Positions 43,503 through 51,473 of a DNA stretch of 64,000 nt are shown here, in pieces. The position numbers and the translations under genes were made by a program. A model generated the notes under the pieces. The model saw only the letters and a program-made list of their open reading frames with translations, was not told the origin of the DNA and did no database searches. The stretch's first letter is position 1; each line of letters starts with the position of its first letter. This DNA is from Foliimonas ilicis. Its GTDB lineage: Bacteria; Pseudomonadota; Alphaproteobacteria; Rhizobiales; Rhizobiaceae. The DNA is taken from the NCBI RefSeq assembly GCF_039939195.1, contig NZ_JBDUUH010000005.1:248001-312000 (forward strand). Reading direction: 5' to 3'.

Positions 43503-44696
43503 ATGGCGTACAAGTTGAGAATTGCGACGACAGCTTTGGCTGTATTGTCGATTGCGTACCCTGCACTGGCCGATGACGACAGGATCGTCGTTGGTTTCGC
43601 CACGGCGGAATCGGGTTTCATGGAAGCTTATGACAAGCCCGCCCAGGAAGCGGCAATGATCCGCATCGAGGAGATCAACGCAGCGGGTGGTCTGCTCGGC
43701 AAGCAGATCGAGGTGGTCAAGGCCGACACCAAGTCCGACCGCGCCGAAGGTGCCAAGGCCGGTCTTTCGGTGCTCGACGAGGGTGCGGATATTGTGGTCG
43801 TGTCATGCGACTATGACTTCGGGTCCCCGGCGGCACTGGCGGCCGAGGACGCAGGGCAGGTCTCTTTCTTCCTCTGCGCGGAATCGATCAAGGCCGGTAT
43901 CCAGGGTGTTGGCCCGCACAGCTTCTCGGCTTCGGTTCTGGCACCGGTTCAAGGTGCGACCATGGCCGAATGGGCCTTCAAGGAGAAGGGCGCAAAGGAT
44001 TTCTACCGCCTGCTCGACACCTGGACGGTTTACAACAAAGGTATCTGCGACGGCTTCGATTGGATGATGCCGAAGCTCGAGGCCCAGGGTGCAAAGCTTG
44101 TCGGTGAAGACACCTTCAAGAACGAGGACGCGTCCATCGCCGCGCAGATCACCCGCATCAAGTCTCTGCCGAAGGAGCCCGATGCGATCATGTTATGCAC
44201 CATGATGCCGGGCGCTGTTTCGGCCATCAAGCAGCTTCGCGCCGCTGGTATCAACTCAATGATCCTGAACGGCTCGGGCGTCGATGGCAGCTACTGGCTT
44301 TCTGCGGTGCCAGACCTGTCGAATTTCTTCGTTCCTGTTCAGGGTTCGATCTATGGCGACGATCCAAGTGCCGACGTCAACAAGTTCAATGCCACCTATA
44401 AAGCAAAGACCGGCGCCGATCCGTCCAGCCAGTATGTTTATCCCGGTTACGTCATGATTGATGTCTGGGCCAAGGCGGTTGAACGCGCAGGCACCACAGA
44501 GGCCGACGCGGTTGTGGCGGAGCTGGAGAAGATGAAGGACGAGCCGACGCTGTTTGGTACCCGCACCTTTACGCCAGAGCTTCATCACCAGAACAAGGCA
44601 CGCTACCTGATCGTCGAAACCAAGGCCGGAAAGCCCGGCGTGGTCGGCGAATGGACGCTTTCCGAGCCGGTACCGATGGAAGCCCTGCTGAAGTAA
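43503..44696 (+). CDS. Branched-chain-type ABC importer, periplasmic binding protein
   Basis: A 397-residue type I binding protein with a Sec signal peptide (MAYKLRIATTALAVLSIAYPALA-DD). It shows the family pattern RIEEINAAGGLLGKQIEVV and ADIVVVSCDYDFGSPAA. Such proteins bind amino acids, amides or urea. ATG 43503 follows AAGGAGAAGTCA. It is the last gene of the right-going operon and is followed by a strong terminator. The binding pocket residues differ from LivJ, so leucine is not implied. Confidence 0.92.
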   Translation: MAYKLRIATTALAVLSIAYPALADDDRIVVGFATAESGFMEAYDKPAQEAAMIRIEEINAAGGLLGKQIEVVKADTKSDRAEGAKAGLSVLDEGADIVVVSCDYDFGSPAALAAEDAGQVSFFLCAESIKAGIQGVGPHSFSASVLAPVQGATMAEWAFKEKGAKDFYRLLDTWTVYNKGICDGFDWMMPKLEAQGAKLVGEDTFKNEDASIAAQITRIKSLPKEPDAIMLCTMMPGAVSAIKQLRAAGINSMILNGSGVDGSYWLSAVPDLSNFFVPVQGSIYGDDPSADVNKFNATYKAKTGADPSSQYVYPGYVMIDVWAKAVERAGTTEADAVVAELEKMKDEPTLFGTRTFTPELHHQNKARYLIVETKAGKPGVVGEWTLSEPVPMEALLK

Positions 44697-44712
44697 AGAA
44701 CAGAAGAAGTGC

Positions 44713-44744
44713 AAAAAGGCCCGGTCATGTTGCCGGGCCTTTTT
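44713..44744. terminator. Bidirectional rho-independent terminator where two operons meet
   Basis: Perfect 12-base arms aaaaaggcccgg (44713-44724) and ccgggccttttt (44733-44744) around an 8-base loop. The T-runs on both strands suit termination of the right-going importer operon and of the left-going cupin/aminotransferase operon ending at 44802. Confidence 0.92.
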
Positions 44745-44801
44745 CTTTCTGTGGGCGGATTTTGGACTAAAGAGGCCACGTTTGGGCGATTGAGATATGC
44801 G

Positions 44802-45467
44802 CTACCCGCGCGCCTTGCGGTAGGAATCCTTCAGCGAGATAAGGTCGCCTGAAAAAGCGAAGATATCGCAGCCGTCGACTTCGACCCGCTGCCCCGCTGT
44901 CGTGGTGCCGACGAAGCGCCAGGACGAGAGGCCGGTGTCGCCTGACACGACGTGGCGCCCCTTGGTCCAGGTGGCTTCGGGGAAGGCATCGAACAACGCC
45001 GCATAGGCACCGCGCACGGCGTTGCGCTCCAAATACTTGCGCCCTTCCGCGTCAGGACCGGCAGAGCCGTGGAAGGCGCAATCCTCGGCCATGCAGTCCA
45101 TCAGCGCGTCCACGTCGCGAGCATTCCATGCCGCCAGGAAACGGTCGAGAACCGCAAGCCTGCGCGCGGAGAGGTCGCTGTCCACTACCTCGACTTCGAG
45201 GAAAGCGAGAGGCGCATCGCCCGCATTGATGACATTATGGGCCACGCCAGTCCGCCGCGAATAGGGAACGCCTTGGGTGAGTGCTGCCTGTGATTGCGCG
45301 CCGTCAGGGCCTTCGAGACCGAGTTTTCCATTGGTAAGCGGCACGATGACGTAATCATGGCCGTGAATGTGCCATCCGGTCTCGGCCCCGGCGGCAAAGA
45401 GCCATTCGGTCACCCGGAAACGCTCGTCGTCGATATGGGTAACAGGTTCAGCTTTCGGGCGGCTCAT
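44802..45467 (-). CDS. Cupin-SnoaL fusion protein
   Basis: A 221-residue two-domain protein. Residues 1-95 form a cupin with GWHIHGHDYVIVPL and GVAHNV metal-type histidines; residues 103-218 form a SnoaL/NTF2-like domain (LDRFLAAWNARDVDALMDCMAEDCAFHG, quoted in part, and FGT-type strand RFVGTTTAGQRVEVDG). No known activity is assigned to this architecture; it could be an isomerase, hydrolase or intermediate-binding protein of the pathway. It overlaps the aminotransferase gene by 4 bases (ATGA), so the two are translated together. Last gene of the left-going operon. Confidence 0.8.
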   Translation of the reverse strand: MSRPKAEPVTHIDDERFRVTEWLFAAGAETGWHIHGHDYVIVPLTNGKLGLEGPDGAQSQAALTQGVPYSRRTGVAHNVINAGDAPLAFLEVEVVDSDLSARRLAVLDRFLAAWNARDVDALMDCMAEDCAFHGSAGPDAEGRKYLERNAVRGAYAALFDAFPEATWTKGRHVVSGDTGLSSWRFVGTTTAGQRVEVDGCDIFAFSGDLISLKDSYRKARG

Positions 45468-46846
45468 TCCAATCCCTCCGCTGCAACGGCACCGGTCAGG
45501 CGATCGAGCGTCCGGCCCATGCGCGTAATGATCTCGCTCATATCATCTTCCGTCAGAATCAGTGGCGGGCAGAGCGCCAGCTGGTCGCCGATGGCACGGA
45601 AGATGAGGCCTTCCTCGTGTCCGATCCGTGACGCGATGGCACCGGCACGCCCAACTGTGGCGAAGGGGCGCTTGGTGGCCTTGTCGGCCACCAGTTCGAC
45701 GGCTCCGATAAGACCCGTGCCACGCGCGTCGCCGACCAGCGGGTGATCGACAAAGGAACGGATACCGGACTGGAACGAAGCTTCAAGCCGGGCTGCGTTG
45801 CCGATCAGATCATGTTCCTCGAAAATGGCGAGGTTTTCCAGCGCCACCGCGGTTGCTACCGGATGGCCCGAGGCCGTGAAGCCGTGGCCGAAATTGCCGA
45901 TGGTTGCTGTGTTATCGGCGATCGCCTGATAGATTTCTTCCGAAAACACCACTGCGGCCAGCGGCATGTAGGAAGAGGTGATCTGCTTGGACAGTGTCAT
46001 GATATCGGGTGTGAAGCCGAATTTCTGGCAGCCGAACGGCGTGCCGAGACGGCCAAACCCACAGATCACCTCATCGGCGATCAGAATGATGTCGTTTGCC
46101 CGGCAGATTTTTTCAACACCTTCCCAATACCCAGCCGGCGGCGGCAGAACGCCGCCAGCAGCTATCAGCGGCTCTCCGATGAAGGCGGCGATGGTGTCCG
46201 CGCCTTCTTCCGCGATTACCGTTTCCAGTTCGGCAAGGAGGCGAGCGGTAAAGGCCGCTTCGTCCTCGCCTTCCATGCCGAACCGGTAGAAGTGCGGGCA
46301 GGTCAAATGCCGAACCGGGATCGCAGGCAGGTCGAAGTCGCGATGGTTGATCGGCAGGCCCGTCAGGCTGCCGGACGCGACGGTGATGCCATGATAGCCT
46401 TTGGTGCGAGCCAGGAATTTCTTCTTTTTGGGGCGGCCGAGGGCGTTGTTCATGAACCACATCATCTTGACGATGGTGTCGTTGGCTTCCGAGCCCGATG
46501 ACGTGAAGAACACGCGCGTCAGGTTCTTGGGCGTCATCTCCACGAGCTTCTCGGCGAGCCGGATTGAGGGCTCATGCGCCTTCGAGGAAAAGGTGTGGTA
46601 GTAGGGCAGCTTGAGCATCTGCTGATAGGCGGCATCGGCCAACCGCTTTTCCGAGAAGCCGACTGCCACGGACCAGAGCCCCGCGAGACCCTCGATATAT
46701 TCCTTACCGTGCTCGTCATAGACGCGGATGCCGTCGCCGCGGCTAATGACCAAGGGGCCGGTTTTCTCGTGCTGGCGCAAATTGGTATAGGGATGCATCG
46801 TGGTGGCGATGTCGGCTGCGGCGAGAGAGTTGGATAGCGTGTCCAT
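45464..46846 (-). CDS. Class III aminotransferase (omega-amino acid:pyruvate type)
   Basis: A 460-residue PLP enzyme: GLAGLWSVAVGFSEKRLADA, TSSGSEANDTIVK, ARTKGYHGITVASGSLTG, DEVICGFGRLG and LSKQITSSYMPL with the PLP lysine. This is the beta-alanine/omega-amino acid:pyruvate aminotransferase subgroup. It removes an amino group distant from the carboxylate, as expected after opening a lactam or cyclic amine to an omega-amino acid. It sits between a LamB/YcsF gene and the cupin fusion in the operon. Confidence 0.9.
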   Translation of the reverse strand: MDTLSNSLAAADIATTMHPYTNLRQHEKTGPLVISRGDGIRVYDEHGKEYIEGLAGLWSVAVGFSEKRLADAAYQQMLKLPYYHTFSSKAHEPSIRLAEKLVEMTPKNLTRVFFTSSGSEANDTIVKMMWFMNNALGRPKKKKFLARTKGYHGITVASGSLTGLPINHRDFDLPAIPVRHLTCPHFYRFGMEGEDEAAFTARLLAELETVIAEEGADTIAAFIGEPLIAAGGVLPPPAGYWEGVEKICRANDIILIADEVICGFGRLGTPFGCQKFGFTPDIMTLSKQITSSYMPLAAVVFSEEIYQAIADNTATIGNFGHGFTASGHPVATAVALENLAIFEEHDLIGNAARLEASFQSGIRSFVDHPLVGDARGTGLIGAVELVADKATKRPFATVGRAGAIASRIGHEEGLIFRAIGDQLALCPPLILTEDDMSEIITRMGRTLDRLTGAVAAEGLE

Positions 46847-46880
46847 GAAAGTCCTCAGCGGCTTGGGGAAATGATGTATC

Positions 46881-47600
46881 TCAGGAATGCGAGTCTATGA
46901 CCCGTCGCATCAGCGCGGCGACATCGCGTGCGTTGGGCGGATCGGAGTGAATGCAGACGGTGCCGAAGGATATCGGGCGGATCGTGCCATCCGTCGTCAC
47001 CAGTTCGTTGCGGGTAAGCGCTTGCGCCATACGCTCTTCGGCAAGCGGCAAATCGATGGCCGACTGGACGCGAGGGATGATCAGGCTGCCATCCGGCGCA
47101 TAGGTGAGGTCGGGGAAGAATTCACCGACGAATTCCACGCCGAGTTCGCTGGCTGCTGTCTCGTGACAGGTTCCCGCCATGCCGAAAAGCGGTACGCCGA
47201 ACGGCTTGACGGCTGCGGCAATGGCCCTGGCGGTGTCCATGTCGCGCGCGGCCATGCCGTAGACGATGCCATGCGGTTTCACATGGCTGAGCTGGCCGCC
47301 CTCGGCCACCAGCATCCCGGTCAGAGCGCCGATCTGGTATAGGAAGGCCGCAGTCAGTTCTTCCGGTTGCAGTTTCATTTCGCGCCGGCCAAACCCCTCG
47401 CGATCCGGGAGGGAAGGGTGCGCACCGACTTTCTTGCCATACGACAGCGCCAGCCGGACCGTCTTCAGCATCGTCCACGGGTCGGATGCGTGAAAGCCGC
47501 AGGCGATATTGGCGCAGTCGATATGCGGCATGATGCCTGCATCGTCGCCGAATCGCCAATTGCCGTAACTTTCCCCCATGTCGCAGTTCAGGGTGACCAT
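46881..47600 (-). CDS. LamB/YcsF-family protein, second copy
   Basis: A 239-residue protein with NCDMGESYG, IACGFHASDPWTM, HPSLPDREGFGRREM and HVKPHGIVYG, the same landmarks as the PxpA at 35494. It is clearly a diverged paralogue rather than a recent copy. No separate PxpB/PxpC genes lie in this operon, so it may share the partners encoded in the converging operon or act on a different ring-opened product. It follows the molybdenum hydroxylase large subunit by 12 bases. Confidence 0.88.
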   Translation of the reverse strand: MVTLNCDMGESYGNWRFGDDAGIMPHIDCANIACGFHASDPWTMLKTVRLALSYGKKVGAHPSLPDREGFGRREMKLQPEELTAAFLYQIGALTGMLVAEGGQLSHVKPHGIVYGMAARDMDTARAIAAAVKPFGVPLFGMAGTCHETAASELGVEFVGEFFPDLTYAPDGSLIIPRVQSAIDLPLAEERMAQALTRNELVTTDGTIRPISFGTVCIHSDPPNARDVAALMRRVIDSHS

Positions 47601-47612
47601 CGTTTGCGTACC

Positions 47613-49961
47613 TCAGCCTAATGTGTTTGCTGCCCAGCGGGGGGCGATGTGCGGGAATTCTGGCTGTTGTTCGCGCTCATGGAGCAGCCGAAGTACGCGT
47701 GGCGGCGTCAGCGGCAACTGTCGCACCGGCTTGCCTATGGCGCGTGCCACCGCGCAAGCGATCGCTGCACCTACCGCCAGGATCGGTACCTCGCCCGCAC
47801 CCTTGGTGCCGAGCGGTCCCATTGATGGAGCACCTTCATAGAGGTCGGCAACGACCGGAACCACGTCGCCAGCCAACGGCAGGCGATAGGTCTCGAAATT
47901 GTCTTGGGCGATGCGCCCGTCGGCTGTGATCGTCACCTCTTCGTGCAAGGCGTAGCCCAACCCTTGCACGACACCGCCCTGTATCTGGCCCATGATGGCA
48001 CGCGGGTTGAGCGCGCGTCCGACATCCTGCACAACGCGATAAGCCAGCACCTCGACATGACCTGTGTCGGGATCGACCGCCACTTCCGCCTCGTGAACGA
48101 CGAAGACCGGGATATCGAGTGCATCGATGAAATGGCCCATGGCGCAGCCGGACATTGCCGGAGTGTTCTTGGCCGTGAACGCTCCGCTGCCGGATATCGG
48201 ACCGGTGGTGGCCTGCGCATGGGCAACGACAGCAGGAATCGCCACGCCAGAGCCGGGACGCCCCGAGATTTCCACCCGTCCATTATGCAGTATCAAATCG
48301 TCCGGCCGGACCTGCAGCATCTCACCAGCGTTCCGAAGCAGCTTCTCGCGGACTTCGGCGCAGGCGGCGACGCTGGCCGCACCAATGGATACTGTGGTGC
48401 GGCCACCGCCAACGCCCACATCGAGGCCGGCGGCGTCGGTATCGGCCTCGCGCACGATCACCTGGTCTGGCGTCATGCCAAGCTGTCCCGCTACGATCTG
48501 CGGCAGGGACTGCATCATCGTGCCTGAGCCGATCTCGACGCCTGACGTTACCAATGTCGCGCTGCCGTCGGCGTTCAGGTTCACCGTCGCAGCCGATGGC
48601 CCAACGAAGACGAACCATGTGCCGACAGTCGTGGCAGTACCGTAGAGCCTACCGTCGGCCTTGGCCTCCGAGGTGCCGGTCTTTGCCCGCAAGGTCTCCA
48701 TGCGATCAAGCATCGGACCCAGAACGTCGGCCTCGAAGACCTGACCGGTGGCGCCGAGATCGCCGTCTTGGAGGACGTTTTTCTTGCGGAACTCCATCGG
48801 ATCGATGCCAAGGGCATCACAGATTTCGTCGGTATGCCGCTCCAGCGCAAACGTGTTGTAGACACCGTTGCAGGCACGAAAAGCACCATTGGGCGGGGTG
48901 TTGGTGTAGATGGCGCGGCTGACAAGCCGGGTTGCGCCGACCCTGTAATTGCCGCCCAGCGTGTGCGCGGTCATCGTGGTCAGAAAGACCTGTTCGCCGC
49001 CATAGGCCCCGCAATCCATCAGAACGACTGCCTCGCGTCCGACGATTTCTCCCGCGGCGGTGATTGCTGAACGGATACGGATTTCCGCATTTTCGCGGCA
49101 GAGGCAGGTGGCCATTTCTTCCTGTCTGCTGTTTTCCAGCACCACCGTGCGCCCCGTCATCCTCGCCAGAAGTGCAGTGATCGGCTCGATGGAGGCATCG
49201 AATTTCAAGCCGAAGCCGCCGCCGACAGGCGGCACCGTGACCCGCACGCGGCCAGGCGGAAGCTGCATGACCTTTCCGGTAACATTGCGAACCGTCCAGG
49301 GCACTTGCGTTGAAGTCTGGATGTGAGCGCGTCCGTCTTCCCAGGAGCCGATGGCAACGCGCGGCTCGAAGGGGATGTGGCTTTGGCGCCCGACGATGAA
49401 GCTGCTCTCGATGATCCGAACGTCGGGACGGGCGAAGGCAGCATCGACGTCGCCACGAGAGGATTTGGCTTCCCAGGCAATGTTACCGGCACGAGCGCCG
49501 CCTTCGGTGATTATTTCATAGTTGCGCCAGTCTTCGTGAACGAGCCGAGTGTCCGGGTGCAGCGCTTCGGTCATGGTGAACACCGGTGCTAGCGGTTCGA
49601 CCTCCAGCACGATTGCCGCAAGGGCTGCTCGCGCCTGCTCTTCCGTCTCGGCTGCGACGACGGCGATGGGTTCGCCGTGATAGCGGATCGTATCGATGGC
49701 AAGCAGCGGATGGTCGGCAATGCCGATGCCGTAGAGACCGGGTGCGTCGGCTCCGGTCGCTACCGCGCGGACGCCGGGACAGTCGTGTGCCGCCGAAACG
49801 TCGAGCCGCCGGATACGTCCTGCCGCCACCGTCGAGCGCAAAAGCACGGCGTGCAGCATGTCGGGGCGAACACGGTCGTTGGTGTACTTTGTCCTTCCGC
49901 GCAGCTTGTCCTGCGCATCGCGGCGGGGAAGATTCATCACAGTGGCAGACAGCTCAGACAT
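47613..49961 (-). CDS. Molybdenum hydroxylase large subunit (CoxL/XdhA-type)
   Basis: A 782-residue molybdopterin subunit with VPPVGGGFGLKF, the substrate loop PNGAFRACNGVYNTFALE, SGVEIGSGTMMQSLPQ and GTKGAGEVPILAVG carrying the catalytic Glu. The AYRCSFR loop of form I CO dehydrogenase is absent, so this is a hydroxylase of an unknown substrate, possibly an N-heterocycle or aldehyde. It overlaps the [2Fe-2S] subunit gene by 8 bases. It would introduce an oxygen next to nitrogen, giving a lactam for the LamB/YcsF and Pxp-type enzymes. Confidence 0.9.
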   Translation of the reverse strand: MSELSATVMNLPRRDAQDKLRGRTKYTNDRVRPDMLHAVLLRSTVAAGRIRRLDVSAAHDCPGVRAVATGADAPGLYGIGIADHPLLAIDTIRYHGEPIAVVAAETEEQARAALAAIVLEVEPLAPVFTMTEALHPDTRLVHEDWRNYEIITEGGARAGNIAWEAKSSRGDVDAAFARPDVRIIESSFIVGRQSHIPFEPRVAIGSWEDGRAHIQTSTQVPWTVRNVTGKVMQLPPGRVRVTVPPVGGGFGLKFDASIEPITALLARMTGRTVVLENSRQEEMATCLCRENAEIRIRSAITAAGEIVGREAVVLMDCGAYGGEQVFLTTMTAHTLGGNYRVGATRLVSRAIYTNTPPNGAFRACNGVYNTFALERHTDEICDALGIDPMEFRKKNVLQDGDLGATGQVFEADVLGPMLDRMETLRAKTGTSEAKADGRLYGTATTVGTWFVFVGPSAATVNLNADGSATLVTSGVEIGSGTMMQSLPQIVAGQLGMTPDQVIVREADTDAAGLDVGVGGGRTTVSIGAASVAACAEVREKLLRNAGEMLQVRPDDLILHNGRVEISGRPGSGVAIPAVVAHAQATTGPISGSGAFTAKNTPAMSGCAMGHFIDALDIPVFVVHEAEVAVDPDTGHVEVLAYRVVQDVGRALNPRAIMGQIQGGVVQGLGYALHEEVTITADGRIAQDNFETYRLPLAGDVVPVVADLYEGAPSMGPLGTKGAGEVPILAVGAAIACAVARAIGKPVRQLPLTPPRVLRLLHEREQQPEFPHIAPRWAANTLG

Positions 49962-50451
49962 TGATGACCCCTGCCGTCTCAGTGGTTTTGCGATGCTTGT
50001 CGAGACAGTCGACGACTGTATCGATGATCCGCTCGTAACCGGTGCAGCGGCAGATGTTACCGACCATGGCGGATCTGATTTCAGGACGGCCCGCGCCGGG
50101 ATTGTCGCGCATGAAGGCTGAAAGGCTCATGACCATTCCCGGAAAACACATGCCGCATTGCACGGCATCCGCCGCCTCGAATGCGGCCTGAAGCGGATGC
50201 AATGCTTCGTTGCCGGAACTCAACCCTTCGATAGTGGTGACTTCACATCCGTCCACGAGACCGACCGGCTTCAGGCAGGAAGGCACGGCCTCGCCATCGA
50301 CATGGACCGTGCAGGCGCCACAAAAGCCTTCGCGGCAGACAGCCTTCGTGCCCGTCAGGAAGCGTTCCTGCCGCAATATGTCGACGAGCGGTGTCATAGG
50401 ATCGTTGCGAAAGCGATAGTCTTCGCCATTCAGCCGGAATGTCACCGTCAT
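49954..50451 (-). CDS. Molybdenum hydroxylase [2Fe-2S] subunit
   Basis: A 165-residue protein with cluster ligands Cys39, Cys44, Cys47, Cys59 and Cys99, Cys102, Cys134, Cys136, the standard CoxS layout. ATG 50451 begins MTVTFRLNGEDY and overlaps the FAD-subunit stop by 4 bases; a longer start at 50526 would lie inside that gene. No export signal, so cytoplasmic. Confidence 0.9.
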   Translation of the reverse strand: MTVTFRLNGEDYRFRNDPMTPLVDILRQERFLTGTKAVCREGFCGACTVHVDGEAVPSCLKPVGLVDGCEVTTIEGLSSGNEALHPLQAAFEAADAVQCGMCFPGMVMSLSAFMRDNPGAGRPEIRSAMVGNICRCTGYERIIDTVVDCLDKHRKTTETAGVINV

Positions 50452-51302
50452 GCCAGATCCTCTGTCTTGAGAAGTGCGGCCATGCCGCGCTTGACCAGTA
50501 CCGGAAGAACCTGACGCCGATACCAACCCTCAGCGTCCGTGCCGTCGCGCCCGTGAAAGTCGTTGTGTTCCGATGCCAGCTCGGCAACGTGCGCAGGATT
50601 GGGCGGAAAACCATTCGGCTCGGCAGCCACTGCTTCTTCCAGTGCGGTCCAGCGCCGCGCTACCTGTTCCACCGAGCCGACCGCGATACGAAACCGTTTG
50701 TCGTTACCTAGCGCGACAGAGACGATTGCAACCGGGTAGTCACCAGCCTTGCGAAGCGGCAGTCGGATATGGGCGCTTGCGATCAGGTCGCGGCGCAGAT
50801 GAATCTTTGTCAGGATCGCATCAGTCAGTAAAGTCGGCCGGTCTCTCAGGAAGTCCGAAATGCCGATGAGCTTCGGGCCTTCGATAGTCTCTATCTCCAC
50901 CATTGCTTCGCAGACAAGAAGGGCAGGGGCGAGGTCTGCGGCAGCAAAATCCAAGGTACAGAGGTTGCCGCCAACGGTCGCAACCCTGCGGATGCCGGGG
51001 TTGGCTGCGCCCTCGGCTGCTGCAACCAGAGCCTCGAAACCTGCAAGCCCTCGCAACATGCGGCCAAGGACCGCGTGAGTAACCGCAGCACCGATAACGG
51101 CATGGTCCGGGTCGATTTCGGCCTTGGATAAGGTCGGAATCCGGTGGAGCGTGACGACCGCCTCGGGAAGACCGACCCCGCGCCGGAGATCGCGCATCAT
51201 CCATGTGCCGCCTGCAAGCACTGCCGCGCCCTGCTGGCGGGCGACCAATGCTTCGTCAATACTGCTGGCCACGGTGAATGATCGTTCCAGGCTTTGCGCC
51301 AT
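50448..51302 (-). CDS. Molybdenum hydroxylase FAD subunit (CoxM-like)
   Basis: A 284-residue FAD-binding subunit: AVLAGGTWMMRDLR, ATVGGNLCTLDFAAADLAPALL and the C-terminal CO dehydrogenase flavoprotein domain. The four-cysteine insertion seen in the subunit at 30078 is missing, so the two molybdenum enzymes belong to different branches. ATG 51302 follows GAGGGGTAACAAAA, the shared ribosome site. First gene of the left-going operon, whose promoter region matches that of pxpA. Confidence 0.9.
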   Translation of the reverse strand: MAQSLERSFTVASSIDEALVARQQGAAVLAGGTWMMRDLRRGVGLPEAVVTLHRIPTLSKAEIDPDHAVIGAAVTHAVLGRMLRGLAGFEALVAAAEGAANPGIRRVATVGGNLCTLDFAAADLAPALLVCEAMVEIETIEGPKLIGISDFLRDRPTLLTDAILTKIHLRRDLIASAHIRLPLRKAGDYPVAIVSVALGNDKRFRIAVGSVEQVARRWTALEEAVAAEPNGFPPNPAHVAELASEHNDFHGRDGTDAEGWYRRQVLPVLVKRGMAALLKTEDLA

Positions 51303-51415
51303 TTTTGTTACCCCTCGGAAACTGCCATCTTCTTGTGGCACTGCAGCATTGTTGCTCCAGCTTTGGGATCTTGTGAAATAGTAGTTCTTGGAATGTGATA
51401 TCAAAAAAACAGATA
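51303..51415 (-). promoter_or_regulatory. Shared promoter/leader, copy B
   Basis: Read on the minus strand, this repeats 35384-35493: tatctgttttttt at the upstream end, actactatttcacaag (51370-51385), aatgctgca, gccacaag, agatggc and ggggtaacaa just before the start codon. It precedes the molybdenum hydroxylase operon and follows the stop of hyuB at 51474. Confidence 0.75.
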
Positions 51416-51473
51416 ATTCCAGTTGATGGCGAGCGCCCGCATGATTTCGCGGCGCTCGCCCTTCGCCAGAGGG

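Noticed and set aside
47613..51302. Form I carbon monoxide dehydrogenase (coxMSL)
   Set aside because: The large subunit lacks the AYRCSFR active-site loop, so CO oxidation is not supported; annotated as a molybdenum hydroxylase of unknown substrate.
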